From an uncultured candidate division WPS-2 bacterium (GTDB lineage Bacteria > Vulcanimicrobiota > Vulcanimicrobiia > Vulcanimicrobiales > Vulcanimicrobiaceae), in contig CALEYW010000018.1 in the NCBI GenBank assembly GCA_937927945.1, positions 6,590 through 70,589 of the forward strand: a stretch of DNA of 64,000 bases, in the 5' to 3' direction. Numbering within the stretch: the first letter of the stretch is position 1; every line of letters begins with the position of its first letter. Shown piece by piece: positions 16,040 through 24,448 of the stretch. Under the pieces are notes generated by a model. It was not told where the DNA came from. It saw nothing but the letters and a program-made list of their open reading frames with translations, and made no database searches. The translations under genes and the position numbers were made by a program.

Positions 16040-19000
16040 ATGTTTGCTTTTCATCGGACGACGGCGATATGGTTCTTTACATTTTTCGCCGTCGCCGCCG
16101 TATTTTGCACAGCAGTGCACGCCGCGCCGTCCGCCTCGGCGGTGCGGCAGATTCCCTTAGGTCCTCGGCTGACGGCGCCGCGGGCGACGGCGCCCCCTCT
16201 GCCGGGCGCGATCCCCTCTCTTGCGTCGGGAGCCGCAGTCCGCCGGCCGCTGAGCGGTCGCGATCTGGTTCGCATCACCGCGAAACGGCCGCCGGCCGTG
16301 GCGCTCCGCGACGCACTGGCACGGGCCAAGAAGGGCCGTCACACCCTCTCCGCGAGTGGGGCGACGATCACGCTCCTGGGCGACCATAACGCCTACGCCG
16401 TCGCCAATCAGCCCCAGATCGCCGACTTCACGCTGGGCTGGGGCGAGCAGGTCGGGTTCGATTGTTCGAACCTCACCGCGAACGAGGCGAACCTGAATTG
16501 GATCATCTTCCCGCCGGACGGGAGCGCCTTCATCAACAAGGCGACGGTCGGCACCGATGGGTTCGGCAACTGCCAAAGCCCGATTCAGGACATCACCCTC
16601 TCGACACCCTATGGCAGCGGCACCGACGCGCCGTACGCTGGGGTCTGGGCGGTCGGGCTGCGCAAGCCCAACGGCGACTACGAAGCAGTGACGTACTTCG
16701 TCGTCACGAGCCAGCCGCAGCTGCAGACCTACAGCGACGGCGCCCTCAACCATCCGACGCGCGACTTCACCAGCGGTCAGACCATGTACGTCGTCGCAAA
16801 CGGACTGAACCCGGCCGACTCGTACGCGATCGGCTTCGTACAAACGTCGGTTTCGCCGCTCAAATGCGTGTTCGCGGTTCCTTCGACGTTCGCCGCGCTG
16901 CCGAACTGCTTCGCGCAGAGCGTCGCTAACGCGGGGGTCGGGGCCGCGAGCGGGAGTTTCGAAGCGAGTTGGGACACGAGCGTCGGGCCGGCCGCATCGG
17001 GCAGCTACACGCTTCAATTGTACGACGTGACGCAGCATCATCTGATCGCAACGCAGCAGGTCGCGCTGCAAAGCGCGACCGTCAGCTGGACGTTGACGCC
17101 GTACCAAGGGGCGACGAACGGCACGACCGGATTGCCCGACTTCACCTATGCGTTCGACGGTTTCCTCGATCAGGCGGTGACCGGCCTGACCTTCGGCGTG
17201 AGCGGGCTGCCGGCGAACGGCACGTACCTCCTCACGGTGAGCGATCCCAACGGGGCCGTCCTCGCCTCGACGCAGTCGGCGGACGGAAAGCACGTCTCCG
17301 CGCCGGCGTCGATGACGGTCGCCGGGGGGGCGGGAACGTCGGCGAAGATCCCGTTCGCGCTGAACGCCGCGAAGAACACCGCGCTCGGACCGACGCAGCT
17401 CTTCAACGCCGCCACGACGCTCCTGGCGCAACTGTACGACCCGGTCGGGCAGACGGTGCTTGCGGCGAAGAGTTTTACGCTGCTAGCGTACTCCGCCTCC
17501 GCCGCGTGGAACGGAAACGCGTCGGTCAACGCCGCGCCGGGCGGAAGCTGTCAGGCAGGCTACTCACACATCCTCACGGTCACCAACACGTCGGCGAACT
17601 ACGGAAGCATCAACGGCGACGGCATCGTCGGCATCAAGATCAACGCCGACGCCGCCGGCAGCGCGACGGTCTGCGCGACGAACGGCGACACTTCGGCCAC
17701 CGACACGGCCGGCAACCTGTGGACGATCACCTATGCCAGCGGCTCCGCCACGGCAACGATCAACAATGCGAAGCCCGCCGCGCTTGCGCCGGGCCAGTCG
17801 GTCTCGTTCGCGATCACGATCGCTGCCGCGTCGAGCGCCTGCGGCGGACCGCCCTGCGCGCTGCAGACGCAGATCCTCCCGCTGCACGGCCTCGCGTACA
17901 GCGGGAACAACACCGTGACGAACGGTCTGCTCGTCGGCGGAAAGAACAACTCGTCGATACCCTCGAACTACGCCTGGGCCGTCACCGGGCCGGGCCCCGG
18001 CGCGGGGATCGTCGCGCCGCCGAGCTTCACCCAGATGATGTACGTCTCGGGGACGAACGGCGACCTCACGGCGAGCAGTTTCTATACGGTCACGGCGACG
18101 ATCCAGAACAACAACCCCGCCGGCAACGCGAACACCCTCAACGACGTCCGCTTCACCTTTCCGAGCAGCTACAATTTTACCACCGGCGGCAACACGCCGA
18201 CGCTGCTCTCGCTCAAGACCCAAGCCGGCACCGCGATCAACGGCTGGAGTGTGTTCGTCCCGAACGGCACCTCGAACAACCTCACGCTGCCCAACACGTT
18301 TGCCATCGCCAACGGCACGAACAACAGCGTCTCGGCCAACAATCCGATCCAACCGGGCACGACCGTCATCGCCACGTTGAAGATCCCCATGCCTGCGAAC
18401 AGCTTCCCGCTGCAGCAGATTCCGGCCGACGGCAATTTCGACGGCGGCTGCATCCAAGTCACGGGAACGAAGTGCACCTACGCCGGCACGGCGCTGAACT
18501 CGAGCGGGACGCAGAATAGCGTCGCGGGGCCGACCAACGTCGATACGACCGAACTCGGCATCTACTCGCTCGACACCTCGAAGATGAGCGGCGCGTTCAC
18601 GCCGCAGACGATCGGCGCAGGCGTCGCGACGAGCACGACCTTCACGTTCACGAACACGCCGACGTCGGCCGATCCGAATCCGGACTGGATCGACCAGATC
18701 GTCTTGACCTTCCCCACGGGTGCGTACCCGACTTCGGTGACCGCGCCGGCGGGCTGGACCGTCACCGGCTCCGCGCCGACCTTCACGATCACCCTCAACG
18801 CCTGCACGCCCACGCCCTGTCAGGAGACGAATGCCGTAGCGCCGGGCGGAACCCTGGCGCTGACGGTCGCCTTTCCTTCGGGGACGACGGCCGGTACCTA
18901 CGACGGCGTCGGATCGGACCCGCCGGCGATCGTGTGGACGGTGCGGGGCGCGAACGGCGGTACGACCACGCCGAGCACCGCCGCGTTCGAGGGAAAGTCC

Positions 19001-20080
19001 AAGCTGGTGATCTCGCCGGTGTCCGCCAGCGTCAAGTTCGCGGCGCTGGGCGGATACCCGACCGCCACGACGGTGACGACCAACAGCGAGCCGACCGACG
19101 GCAGCGATGCAGATGCAACACACGGCAATGCCCTCGACTACCGCATCACGAACAACGGATCGCAGACGATCACGGACGCCGCCATCACGATCCCTGTGCG
19201 CAATCGCGCGGGCGCGATCGGCACCGACTCGGGCGGGCAAAGTTGGCAAATCGTCGGAACGCCGGCCGCCGGCTCCTGCGCCGTCGCCGTCACCCAGGTG
19301 AATACGGGGACCCCTGCCGACGGCTCGATCGTGCTGAGCGGCTGCAGCATCGCGCCCGGCGCCGCGCTCGACGTGACGTTCGACGCGAAGGCGCCGTATC
19401 AGATCGGAAGCGAGTTCGACTGGCCGGCGACGGTGTGCGCCGTGCATGCTTCCTGTTCGACGCTCTCGGTCGGGGCGGCACCTCAATGGTCGACCGCCGA
19501 GTTCGTGAAGATCGTCGTCGATGCGCGCCTGAGCGTCATCTTCTCGAACGGGCCGCCGATCGTCGGCGCTACGCCGTCGCTCCCGAATCCCGGACCCGGC
19601 GGCAGCGGCGCCGGCGGGTCGACGCCGAACACGACCTGCCCCGCATGCTCGATCGTATCGCTCGGCGCGACGCCGGTGATCGATGTCGGCGCGTTCAACG
19701 GAAGTGCGACGTTCAACGATCTCATCGACGCGGCGGTGACCTCCGACGTGTCCGGCCCGAACGCGTGGGATCTCTACGTTTCGATCGATGCGAACCCGCT
19801 CAACGGTTCGAGCGCGAAAGAGTTCTCGATGAAGCTCGACTCCGGCGCGATGATCCCGTTGTCGGGCTTGACGGTTCCGGCGGCGGTCACGTCCTTCTTC
19901 CAGCCGCCTGCGACCGGCAGCGGCGTGTACCCGACGTCGGCAAGCGGGACGCTCCTCGGAACGTACACCGGCTCCGCTCACCGGCTCCCGATCGACACGA
20001 TCCACAGCTTCCAGATCAACAACACCGGAGCAGCCGGACCGCAAGCGGTCACCCTGATGTGGACGCTGATCCCCAGCTGA
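16040..20080 (+). CDS. Large secreted multi-domain surface protein, uncharacterised
   Basis: A 1346-residue exported protein. Residues 1-28 form a classic signal peptide ending in A-V-H-A before A-P-S. The mature part is rich in Thr, Ser, Asn, Gly and Ala, with many predicted beta strands, and reads as a string of Ig-like or DUF11-like modules (for example L-T-V-T-N-T-S-A-N-Y-G and D-Y-R-I-T-N-N-G-S-Q-T-I-T). Cysteines come as closely spaced pairs along the chain, suggesting a disulfide per module. A Gly/Pro/Ser linker lies near residue 1180. No sortase, PEP-CTERM or barrel anchor is seen at the C-terminus. The start ATG directly follows AAGG, so spacing is poor. Its stop is four bases from the convergent uvrA stop. 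Function unknown. Confidence 0.75.
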   Translation: MFAFHRTTAIWFFTFFAVAAVFCTAVHAAPSASAVRQIPLGPRLTAPRATAPPLPGAIPSLASGAAVRRPLSGRDLVRITAKRPPAVALRDALARAKKGRHTLSASGATITLLGDHNAYAVANQPQIADFTLGWGEQVGFDCSNLTANEANLNWIIFPPDGSAFINKATVGTDGFGNCQSPIQDITLSTPYGSGTDAPYAGVWAVGLRKPNGDYEAVTYFVVTSQPQLQTYSDGALNHPTRDFTSGQTMYVVANGLNPADSYAIGFVQTSVSPLKCVFAVPSTFAALPNCFAQSVANAGVGAASGSFEASWDTSVGPAASGSYTLQLYDVTQHHLIATQQVALQSATVSWTLTPYQGATNGTTGLPDFTYAFDGFLDQAVTGLTFGVSGLPANGTYLLTVSDPNGAVLASTQSADGKHVSAPASMTVAGGAGTSAKIPFALNAAKNTALGPTQLFNAATTLLAQLYDPVGQTVLAAKSFTLLAYSASAAWNGNASVNAAPGGSCQAGYSHILTVTNTSANYGSINGDGIVGIKINADAAGSATVCATNGDTSATDTAGNLWTITYASGSATATINNAKPAALAPGQSVSFAITIAAASSACGGPPCALQTQILPLHGLAYSGNNTVTNGLLVGGKNNSSIPSNYAWAVTGPGPGAGIVAPPSFTQMMYVSGTNGDLTASSFYTVTATIQNNNPAGNANTLNDVRFTFPSSYNFTTGGNTPTLLSLKTQAGTAINGWSVFVPNGTSNNLTLPNTFAIANGTNNSVSANNPIQPGTTVIATLKIPMPANSFPLQQIPADGNFDGGCIQVTGTKCTYAGTALNSSGTQNSVAGPTNVDTTELGIYSLDTSKMSGAFTPQTIGAGVATSTTFTFTNTPTSADPNPDWIDQIVLTFPTGAYPTSVTAPAGWTVTGSAPTFTITLNACTPTPCQETNAVAPGGTLALTVAFPSGTTAGTYDGVGSDPPAIVWTVRGANGGTTTPSTAAFEGKSKLVISPVSASVKFAALGGYPTATTVTTNSEPTDGSDADATHGNALDYRITNNGSQTITDAAITIPVRNRAGAIGTDSGGQSWQIVGTPAAGSCAVAVTQVNTGTPADGSIVLSGCSIAPGAALDVTFDAKAPYQIGSEFDWPATVCAVHASCSTLSVGAAPQWSTAEFVKIVVDARLSVIFSNGPPIVGATPSLPNPGPGGSGAGGSTPNTTCPACSIVSLGATPVIDVGAFNGSATFNDLIDAAVTSDVSGPNAWDLYVSIDANPLNGSSAKEFSMKLDSGAMIPLSGLTVPAAVTSFFQPPATGSGVYPTSASGTLLGTYTGSAHRLPIDTIHSFQINNTGAAGPQAVTLMWTLIPS

Positions 20081-20084
20081 GAAC

Positions 20085-23000
20085 CTACGCTTCGACCGGG
20101 ATGCGGCCGTTCTTGGTCAGCTCCTCGAGCGTTTCGAAGTTGGTCTCTTCGAGCTCGCGGATGCGGCCCTTGTCGACGCGGATGCGGCCTTGGGCGCGCT
20201 CGTCGCTGAGCACGGCCTTCAGGTACCGCCCCGTGTGCGAGGCCTTGTCGGCGGCGACGTCTTCGGGCGTTCCGGTGGCGACGATCGTCCCGCCCTTGTC
20301 GCCGCCCTCCGGGCCGAGGTCGATCACGTAGTCGGCGGTCTTGATCACGTCGAGGTTGTGCTCGATCACCAGCACCGTGTTGCCCATCTGCACCAAGCGC
20401 TGCAGTACTTCGAGCAGCTTGTGGATGTCGGCGAAGTGCAAGCCCGTCGTCGGCTCGTCGAGCACGTAGAACGTGCGGCCGGTCGCGCGGCGGGAGAGTT
20501 CGGTCGCGAGCTTGATGCGCTGCGCTTCGCCGCCGGAGAGCTGCGTCGCCGGCTGGCCCATCTGGATGTAGCCGAGGCCGACCTCGCAGATCGTCTTGAG
20601 CTTGTTGGCGATGCGCGGGATCGTCGAGAACAGCTCGGCCGCCTCGTCGACCCGCATCGCGAGCACGTCGGCGATCGACTTGCCCTTGTACTTCACCTCG
20701 AGCGTCTGCGCGTTGTAGCGCTTGCCGTGACAGACCTCGCACGGCACGTAGACGTCGGGCAGGAAGTGCATCTCGATTTTCACGATGCCGTCGCCCTGAC
20801 AGCCCTCGCAGCGCCCGCCCTTCACGTTGAACGAAAACCGGCCCGGGGTGTAGCCGCGCATCTTCGCTTCGGGCGTGAGCGAATACAGCTCGCGGATCTG
20901 ATCGAACGCGCCGGTGTACGTCGCGGGGTTCGAGCGCGGGGTGCGGCCGATCGGCGACTGGTCGATCACGACCATCTTGTCGAGCGCCTCGGCGCCCTTC
21001 ACCCGGCCGTACGTTCCGCCGGCCGGCTGATGGTGCAGGTACTGGTTGAGCGCCTTGACGACGACCTGATTGACGAGGGTCGACTTGCCGGAACCGCTCA
21101 CGCCCGTGACGCAGGTGAACGTCCCCAGCGGAATGTCGACGTCGACCTTGTTCAGGTTGTTCGCGGTCGCGCCGAGCACGCTGAGCGTGCCGCGGCCGGG
21201 CTTGCGATGTTTCGGAATCGCGATGAACTGCCGTCCCGAAAGATAGGCCCCGGTCAGCGACTCCGGGTTCTCCTCGATCTGCTCGATTGAACCGACCGAG
21301 AGAATCCGGCCGCCTTCGGCGCCGGCGCCGGGCCCGACGTCGACGATCACGTCGGCCGCGCGCATCGTGTCCTCGTCGTGTTCGATGACGATCAGCGTGT
21401 TGCCGATGTCACGCAGCGTCTCGAGCGTCGCCAGCAGACGATCGTTGTCGCGCTGATGGAGCCCGATCGAGGGTTCGTCCAAGATGTACAGCACGCCGAC
21501 CAGCGACGAGCCGATCTGCGTCGCCAGCCGGATGCGCTGCGACTCGCCGCCCGAGAGCGTCGTCGCCGAGCGCGAGAGGTTCAGGTAGCCGAGGCCGACG
21601 TTCTTGAGAAAGCCCAGCCGGGCGCGGATCTCCTTGAGGATCTGCGCGGAGATCTTCGCGTCGCGCTCGGTCGGATGGAATTCGGCGAAGAACCGCTCTG
21701 CCGCCTCGACCGACATCGACGTCGTCTCGTGGATGTTCCGATCCGCGACCGTCACGCCCAGCGCTTCGGGTTTGAGCCGCGCCCCTTTGCAGACCTTACA
21801 CGTCGACGCCGACATGTATTTCTCGATCTCTTCTTTGACGTAGTCCGACGACGTCTCGTTGTAGCGGCGTTGGAGGTTGTTGACGACCCCTTCGAACTGC
21901 GACTCGTACTCCCACTGATGACCGGAGCGCGACTCGTAGGTGAACTTCTGCTTCTTGTCGGCGCCGTAGAGGATCATCTCGACGACGTCTTCGGGCAGCG
22001 CCTCGATCGGCGTCGTCGGCTTGCAGCGGCGCGAACGCAGCAAACGTTCCACCTGCTGGAGGTAGTACGGGTTGGTCGACGGATACCGGCCGCCGCCCAT
22101 GTTCTTCGACCACGGAACGATCGCGCCGTCGGCGATCGACTTCGTGCGGTCGGGGATGACCTTCCACGGATCGATCTCGATCTTGACGCCCAGGCCGCTG
22201 CAGGCCGGACATGCGCCGTAGGGGGAGTTGAACGAGAACAGCCGCGGCTCGAGCTCTTGAAACGAGATCCCGCAGTACGCGCAGGCGAACGACTCGCTGA
22301 ACGTCGCTTCGACCCACTGCTCCGACGGTTTCTCCGTACCTTCGTTCACCTTGGCTTGATAGAGCACGGTGACGATGCCGGTCGAGAGCTTGAGCGTCGT
22401 CTCGATCGAGTCGGTCAGCCGGGTGCGCACGTCGGGCTTCACGACGAGCCGGTCGACCACGACCTCGACGGTGTGCTTGCGCTTCTTGTCGAGTTCGATC
22501 TTGTCTTTGAGCTCGCGGATCTCGCCGTCGACCCGCACGCGCGCGAAGCCCTCTTTGCCGATTTCCTCGAACAGCTTGGTGTACTCGCCCTTGCGGCCGC
22601 GGATGACCGGTGCCAAGAGCTGGATGCGCGTCCCTTCGGGGAACGCCAGAATCTGATCGACGATCTGCTCGGCGGTCTGCGAGCTGATCGCGCGGCCGCA
22701 CTGGTAGCAATGCGGCTTGCCGACGCGCGCGTAGAGCAGGCGCAAGTAGTCGTAGATCTCGGTGACCGTGCCGACCGTCGAACGCGGATTGCGTGAGGTC
22801 GACTTCTGGTCGATCGAGATCGCCGGCGAGAGACCCTCGATGTAGTCGACGTCCGGCTTCTCCATCTGTCCCAGGAACTGCCGGGCGTAGGAGGACAGCG
22901 ACTCGACATACCGGCGCTGCCCTTCGGCGTAGATCGTATCGAAAGCGAGCGAGGACTTGCCGGAACCGGACAAGCCGGTGACCACGATGAGCTTGTTGCG

Positions 23001-23090
23001 CGGCAGCGTCAGATCGACGTTTTTAAGGTTGTGTTCGCGCGCGCCCTTGATAACGATCCTATCGAGGGCGTGTGTGGTCCCGTCAGACAT
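20085..23090 (-). CDS. uvrA: Excinuclease ABC subunit A
   Basis: UvrA is the damage-recognition ATPase of nucleotide excision repair. The 1001 residues contain both ABC modules: Walker A G-L-S-G-S-G-K-S-S and G-V-S-G-S-G-K-S-T, signatures L-S-G-G-E-S-Q-R and L-S-G-G-E-A-Q-R, and the zinc modules C-x2-C...C-x2-C (about residues 260-300) and near G-R-C-E-G-C...C-E-V-C. The protein is a little longer than the common 940-970. A perfect Gram-positive-type LexA box lies 61 bases before the start, so it should be SOS-induced. UvrB is encoded in the same window at 62-64 kb, not in an operon with it. Confidence 0.98.
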   Translation of the reverse strand: MSDGTTHALDRIVIKGAREHNLKNVDLTLPRNKLIVVTGLSGSGKSSLAFDTIYAEGQRRYVESLSSYARQFLGQMEKPDVDYIEGLSPAISIDQKSTSRNPRSTVGTVTEIYDYLRLLYARVGKPHCYQCGRAISSQTAEQIVDQILAFPEGTRIQLLAPVIRGRKGEYTKLFEEIGKEGFARVRVDGEIRELKDKIELDKKRKHTVEVVVDRLVVKPDVRTRLTDSIETTLKLSTGIVTVLYQAKVNEGTEKPSEQWVEATFSESFACAYCGISFQELEPRLFSFNSPYGACPACSGLGVKIEIDPWKVIPDRTKSIADGAIVPWSKNMGGGRYPSTNPYYLQQVERLLRSRRCKPTTPIEALPEDVVEMILYGADKKQKFTYESRSGHQWEYESQFEGVVNNLQRRYNETSSDYVKEEIEKYMSASTCKVCKGARLKPEALGVTVADRNIHETTSMSVEAAERFFAEFHPTERDAKISAQILKEIRARLGFLKNVGLGYLNLSRSATTLSGGESQRIRLATQIGSSLVGVLYILDEPSIGLHQRDNDRLLATLETLRDIGNTLIVIEHDEDTMRAADVIVDVGPGAGAEGGRILSVGSIEQIEENPESLTGAYLSGRQFIAIPKHRKPGRGTLSVLGATANNLNKVDVDIPLGTFTCVTGVSGSGKSTLVNQVVVKALNQYLHHQPAGGTYGRVKGAEALDKMVVIDQSPIGRTPRSNPATYTGAFDQIRELYSLTPEAKMRGYTPGRFSFNVKGGRCEGCQGDGIVKIEMHFLPDVYVPCEVCHGKRYNAQTLEVKYKGKSIADVLAMRVDEAAELFSTIPRIANKLKTICEVGLGYIQMGQPATQLSGGEAQRIKLATELSRRATGRTFYVLDEPTTGLHFADIHKLLEVLQRLVQMGNTVLVIEHNLDVIKTADYVIDLGPEGGDKGGTIVATGTPEDVAADKASHTGRYLKAVLSDERAQGRIRVDKGRIRELEETNFETLEELTKNGRIPVEA

Positions 23091-23151
23091 GCTTTCGCAG
23101 AGACCCGCGCGCGCAACGGAACAGTTCCAAGACCGAGGCGTCTCCGCTCAT

Positions 23152-23165
23152 CGAACATACGTTCG
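23152..23165. promoter_or_regulatory. LexA/SOS box upstream of uvrA
   Basis: CGAACATACGTTCG is a near-perfect palindrome that fits the Bacillus/actinobacterial LexA consensus CGAAC-N4-GTTCG, including the preferred R-N-R-Y core. It lies in the 189-base divergent region between uvrA and the TM2 gene, 61 bases before the uvrA start. Confidence 0.8.
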
Positions 23166-23279
23166 TCGACGCTTGGCATACCCCTCTGCCCGCGCGTCAC
23201 ACCAATGGCCAGGGGTCGCCTTGAGGGAGGGGGAAACAGCCGAACGATCGGCAGCGGACATGCCTGCGGGGAGGGCTTC

Positions 23280-23600
23280 ATGAGCGATCTCGTACCGGAA
23301 CGAAAGAGCGTCACCGTCGCCGTCGTGCTCGCGCTCGTCGCCGGCTGCCTGGGCGTTCACCGGTTCTATCTCGGGCAACCCGGCCGCGCGCTGCTAATGC
23401 TCGGCGTCCTGGCCGCGAGCCTCCTCGCCGCGCTCTGGTACGTGTGGGGCATCTTCGCGTTGCTCGTCCCAGGCCTGTGGTCGCTGGCGGATTGCTTCAT
23501 GCTGCCCGGCGAGATCCGGCGCATGCACGACGAAGCCGAAGCCGAGGTCATCATGCGCGTCCACGGCCTCGCGCCCGCCCGCGTGCGCGGCCGCTCCTAG
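23280..23600 (+). CDS. TM2 domain-containing membrane protein
   Basis: A small (106-residue) integral membrane protein. The TM2 signature is clear: a first hydrophobic helix ending in G-C-L-G-V-H-R-F-Y-L-G (about 23-33), then a second hydrophobic span (about 40-68) and D-C-F-M-L-P. TM2 proteins are widespread and mostly uncharacterised. The ATG has an excellent ribosome site (GGGGAGGG, five bases away). It is divergent from uvrA and shares overlapping stop codons (CTAG) with the HAD gene on the other strand. Confidence 0.88.
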   Translation: MSDLVPERKSVTVAVVLALVAGCLGVHRFYLGQPGRALLMLGVLAASLLAALWYVWGIFALLVPGLWSLADCFMLPGEIRRMHDEAEAEVIMRVHGLAPARVRGRS

Positions 23601-24325
23601 CTCGCGACCGGCGCCGGAGGCAGGACGGCGAGCACGTCGGCGATCGTCGCGACGATCGCGTCGGGGCGCGGGCCCTCGGCCGGGATCGGCTTGCGGTGCA
23701 CGTCGATGAGCACGGTGAACATGCCGACGTCGTGCGCGCCGCGGACGTCGCGGTCGTAGCGGTCGCCGACCATCGCGGTGCGTTCCGGCGTCGAGCCAAG
23801 CTCGCGGCAGGCGTGCAGGAACAACTCCGGGTCCGGCTTCACCATCCCGACCTCGTCGGCGAGAAAGAACGCGTCCATTCGCTCGCGCAGGCCGAGCCGG
23901 TCGATCTTGTCGTGATGGGTCGCGGCGAACCCGTTCGTCACCAGGCCGAGCTTGCAGCCGCGCTGACGCAGCCGGTCGAGGAGCTCGATCGTGCCCGGGA
24001 ACAGCTCGAGCGCGCCCGAGCGCGCGGCGACGTACTCGTCGGCGGCACGATGCGCCAGCGCGCGATCGTCGATCCCGACCGACAGCAGCGCTTCGTACCA
24101 CATCCGTTCGCGCTCGACGGAGATCGCGACGCCCAAGTGCGCCGTCGAAAGTGCGGCCCAGTACTTCTGCGCCGACGCATCGTACGCGTCGGTGAGCGCT
24201 TGCGCGTCGATCCCGCGTTCGCGCGCGATCGCATCGGAGACCGAGCGCGCGGCCGAACGATAGGCCGTCGTGTCGTCGTGAAGCGTATCGTCGAGATCGA
24301 AGAGCACCGTGTCGATGTGTCTCAA
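23597..24325 (-). CDS. HAD-superfamily hydrolase (YjjG/phosphoglycolate phosphatase-like)
   Basis: A 242-residue HAD phosphatase. Motif I is D-T-V-L-F-D-L-D-D-T-L (nucleophile Asp near residue 10), motif II G-L-V-T-N-G (about 127-132), motif III Lys in G-M-V-K-P-D-P, and motif IV V-G-D-R-Y-D-R-D (about 190). A helical cap of type C1 lies between motifs I and II. The pattern resembles noncanonical pyrimidine nucleotidase YjjG and haloacid dehalogenase-like phosphatases; substrate unknown. The gene lies 123 bases after the GH38 gene, across a GC hairpin, so it may be the last gene of that operon. Its stop overlaps the TM2 stop. Confidence 0.87.
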   Translation of the reverse strand: MRHIDTVLFDLDDTLHDDTTAYRSAARSVSDAIARERGIDAQALTDAYDASAQKYWAALSTAHLGVAISVERERMWYEALLSVGIDDRALAHRAADEYVAARSGALELFPGTIELLDRLRQRGCKLGLVTNGFAATHHDKIDRLGLRERMDAFFLADEVGMVKPDPELFLHACRELGSTPERTAMVGDRYDRDVRGAHDVGMFTVLIDVHRKPIPAEGPRPDAIVATIADVLAVLPPAPVAS

Positions 24326-24351
24326 CGGCGCTCCGCCCCAGGCTGCGCGCC

Positions 24352-24370
24352 CCCCACGCGATGCGTGGGG
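24352..24370. repeat. GC-rich stem-loop between GH38 and HAD genes
   Basis: CCCCACGC-GAT-GCGTGGGG makes an 8-bp stem with a three-base loop, without a following T-run on either strand. The right arm with its loop (GATGCGTGGGG) recurs at 28475-28485, just before the MBL-cupin gene. It may stabilise or attenuate the transcript, or be part of a dispersed intergenic repeat. Confidence 0.5.
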
Positions 24371-24448
24371 CCCCCAGTCCGACCTCGCAACAACGCTGTC
24401 GCCCAGGCCCCATTCCGCTGCGCTCGGTCCATTACCGTCACCTTCACG

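Noticed and set aside
21378..22796. A 472-codon plus-strand frame inside uvrA
   Set aside because: Antisense to uvrA over its full length; long stop-free frames are expected in GC-rich genes.
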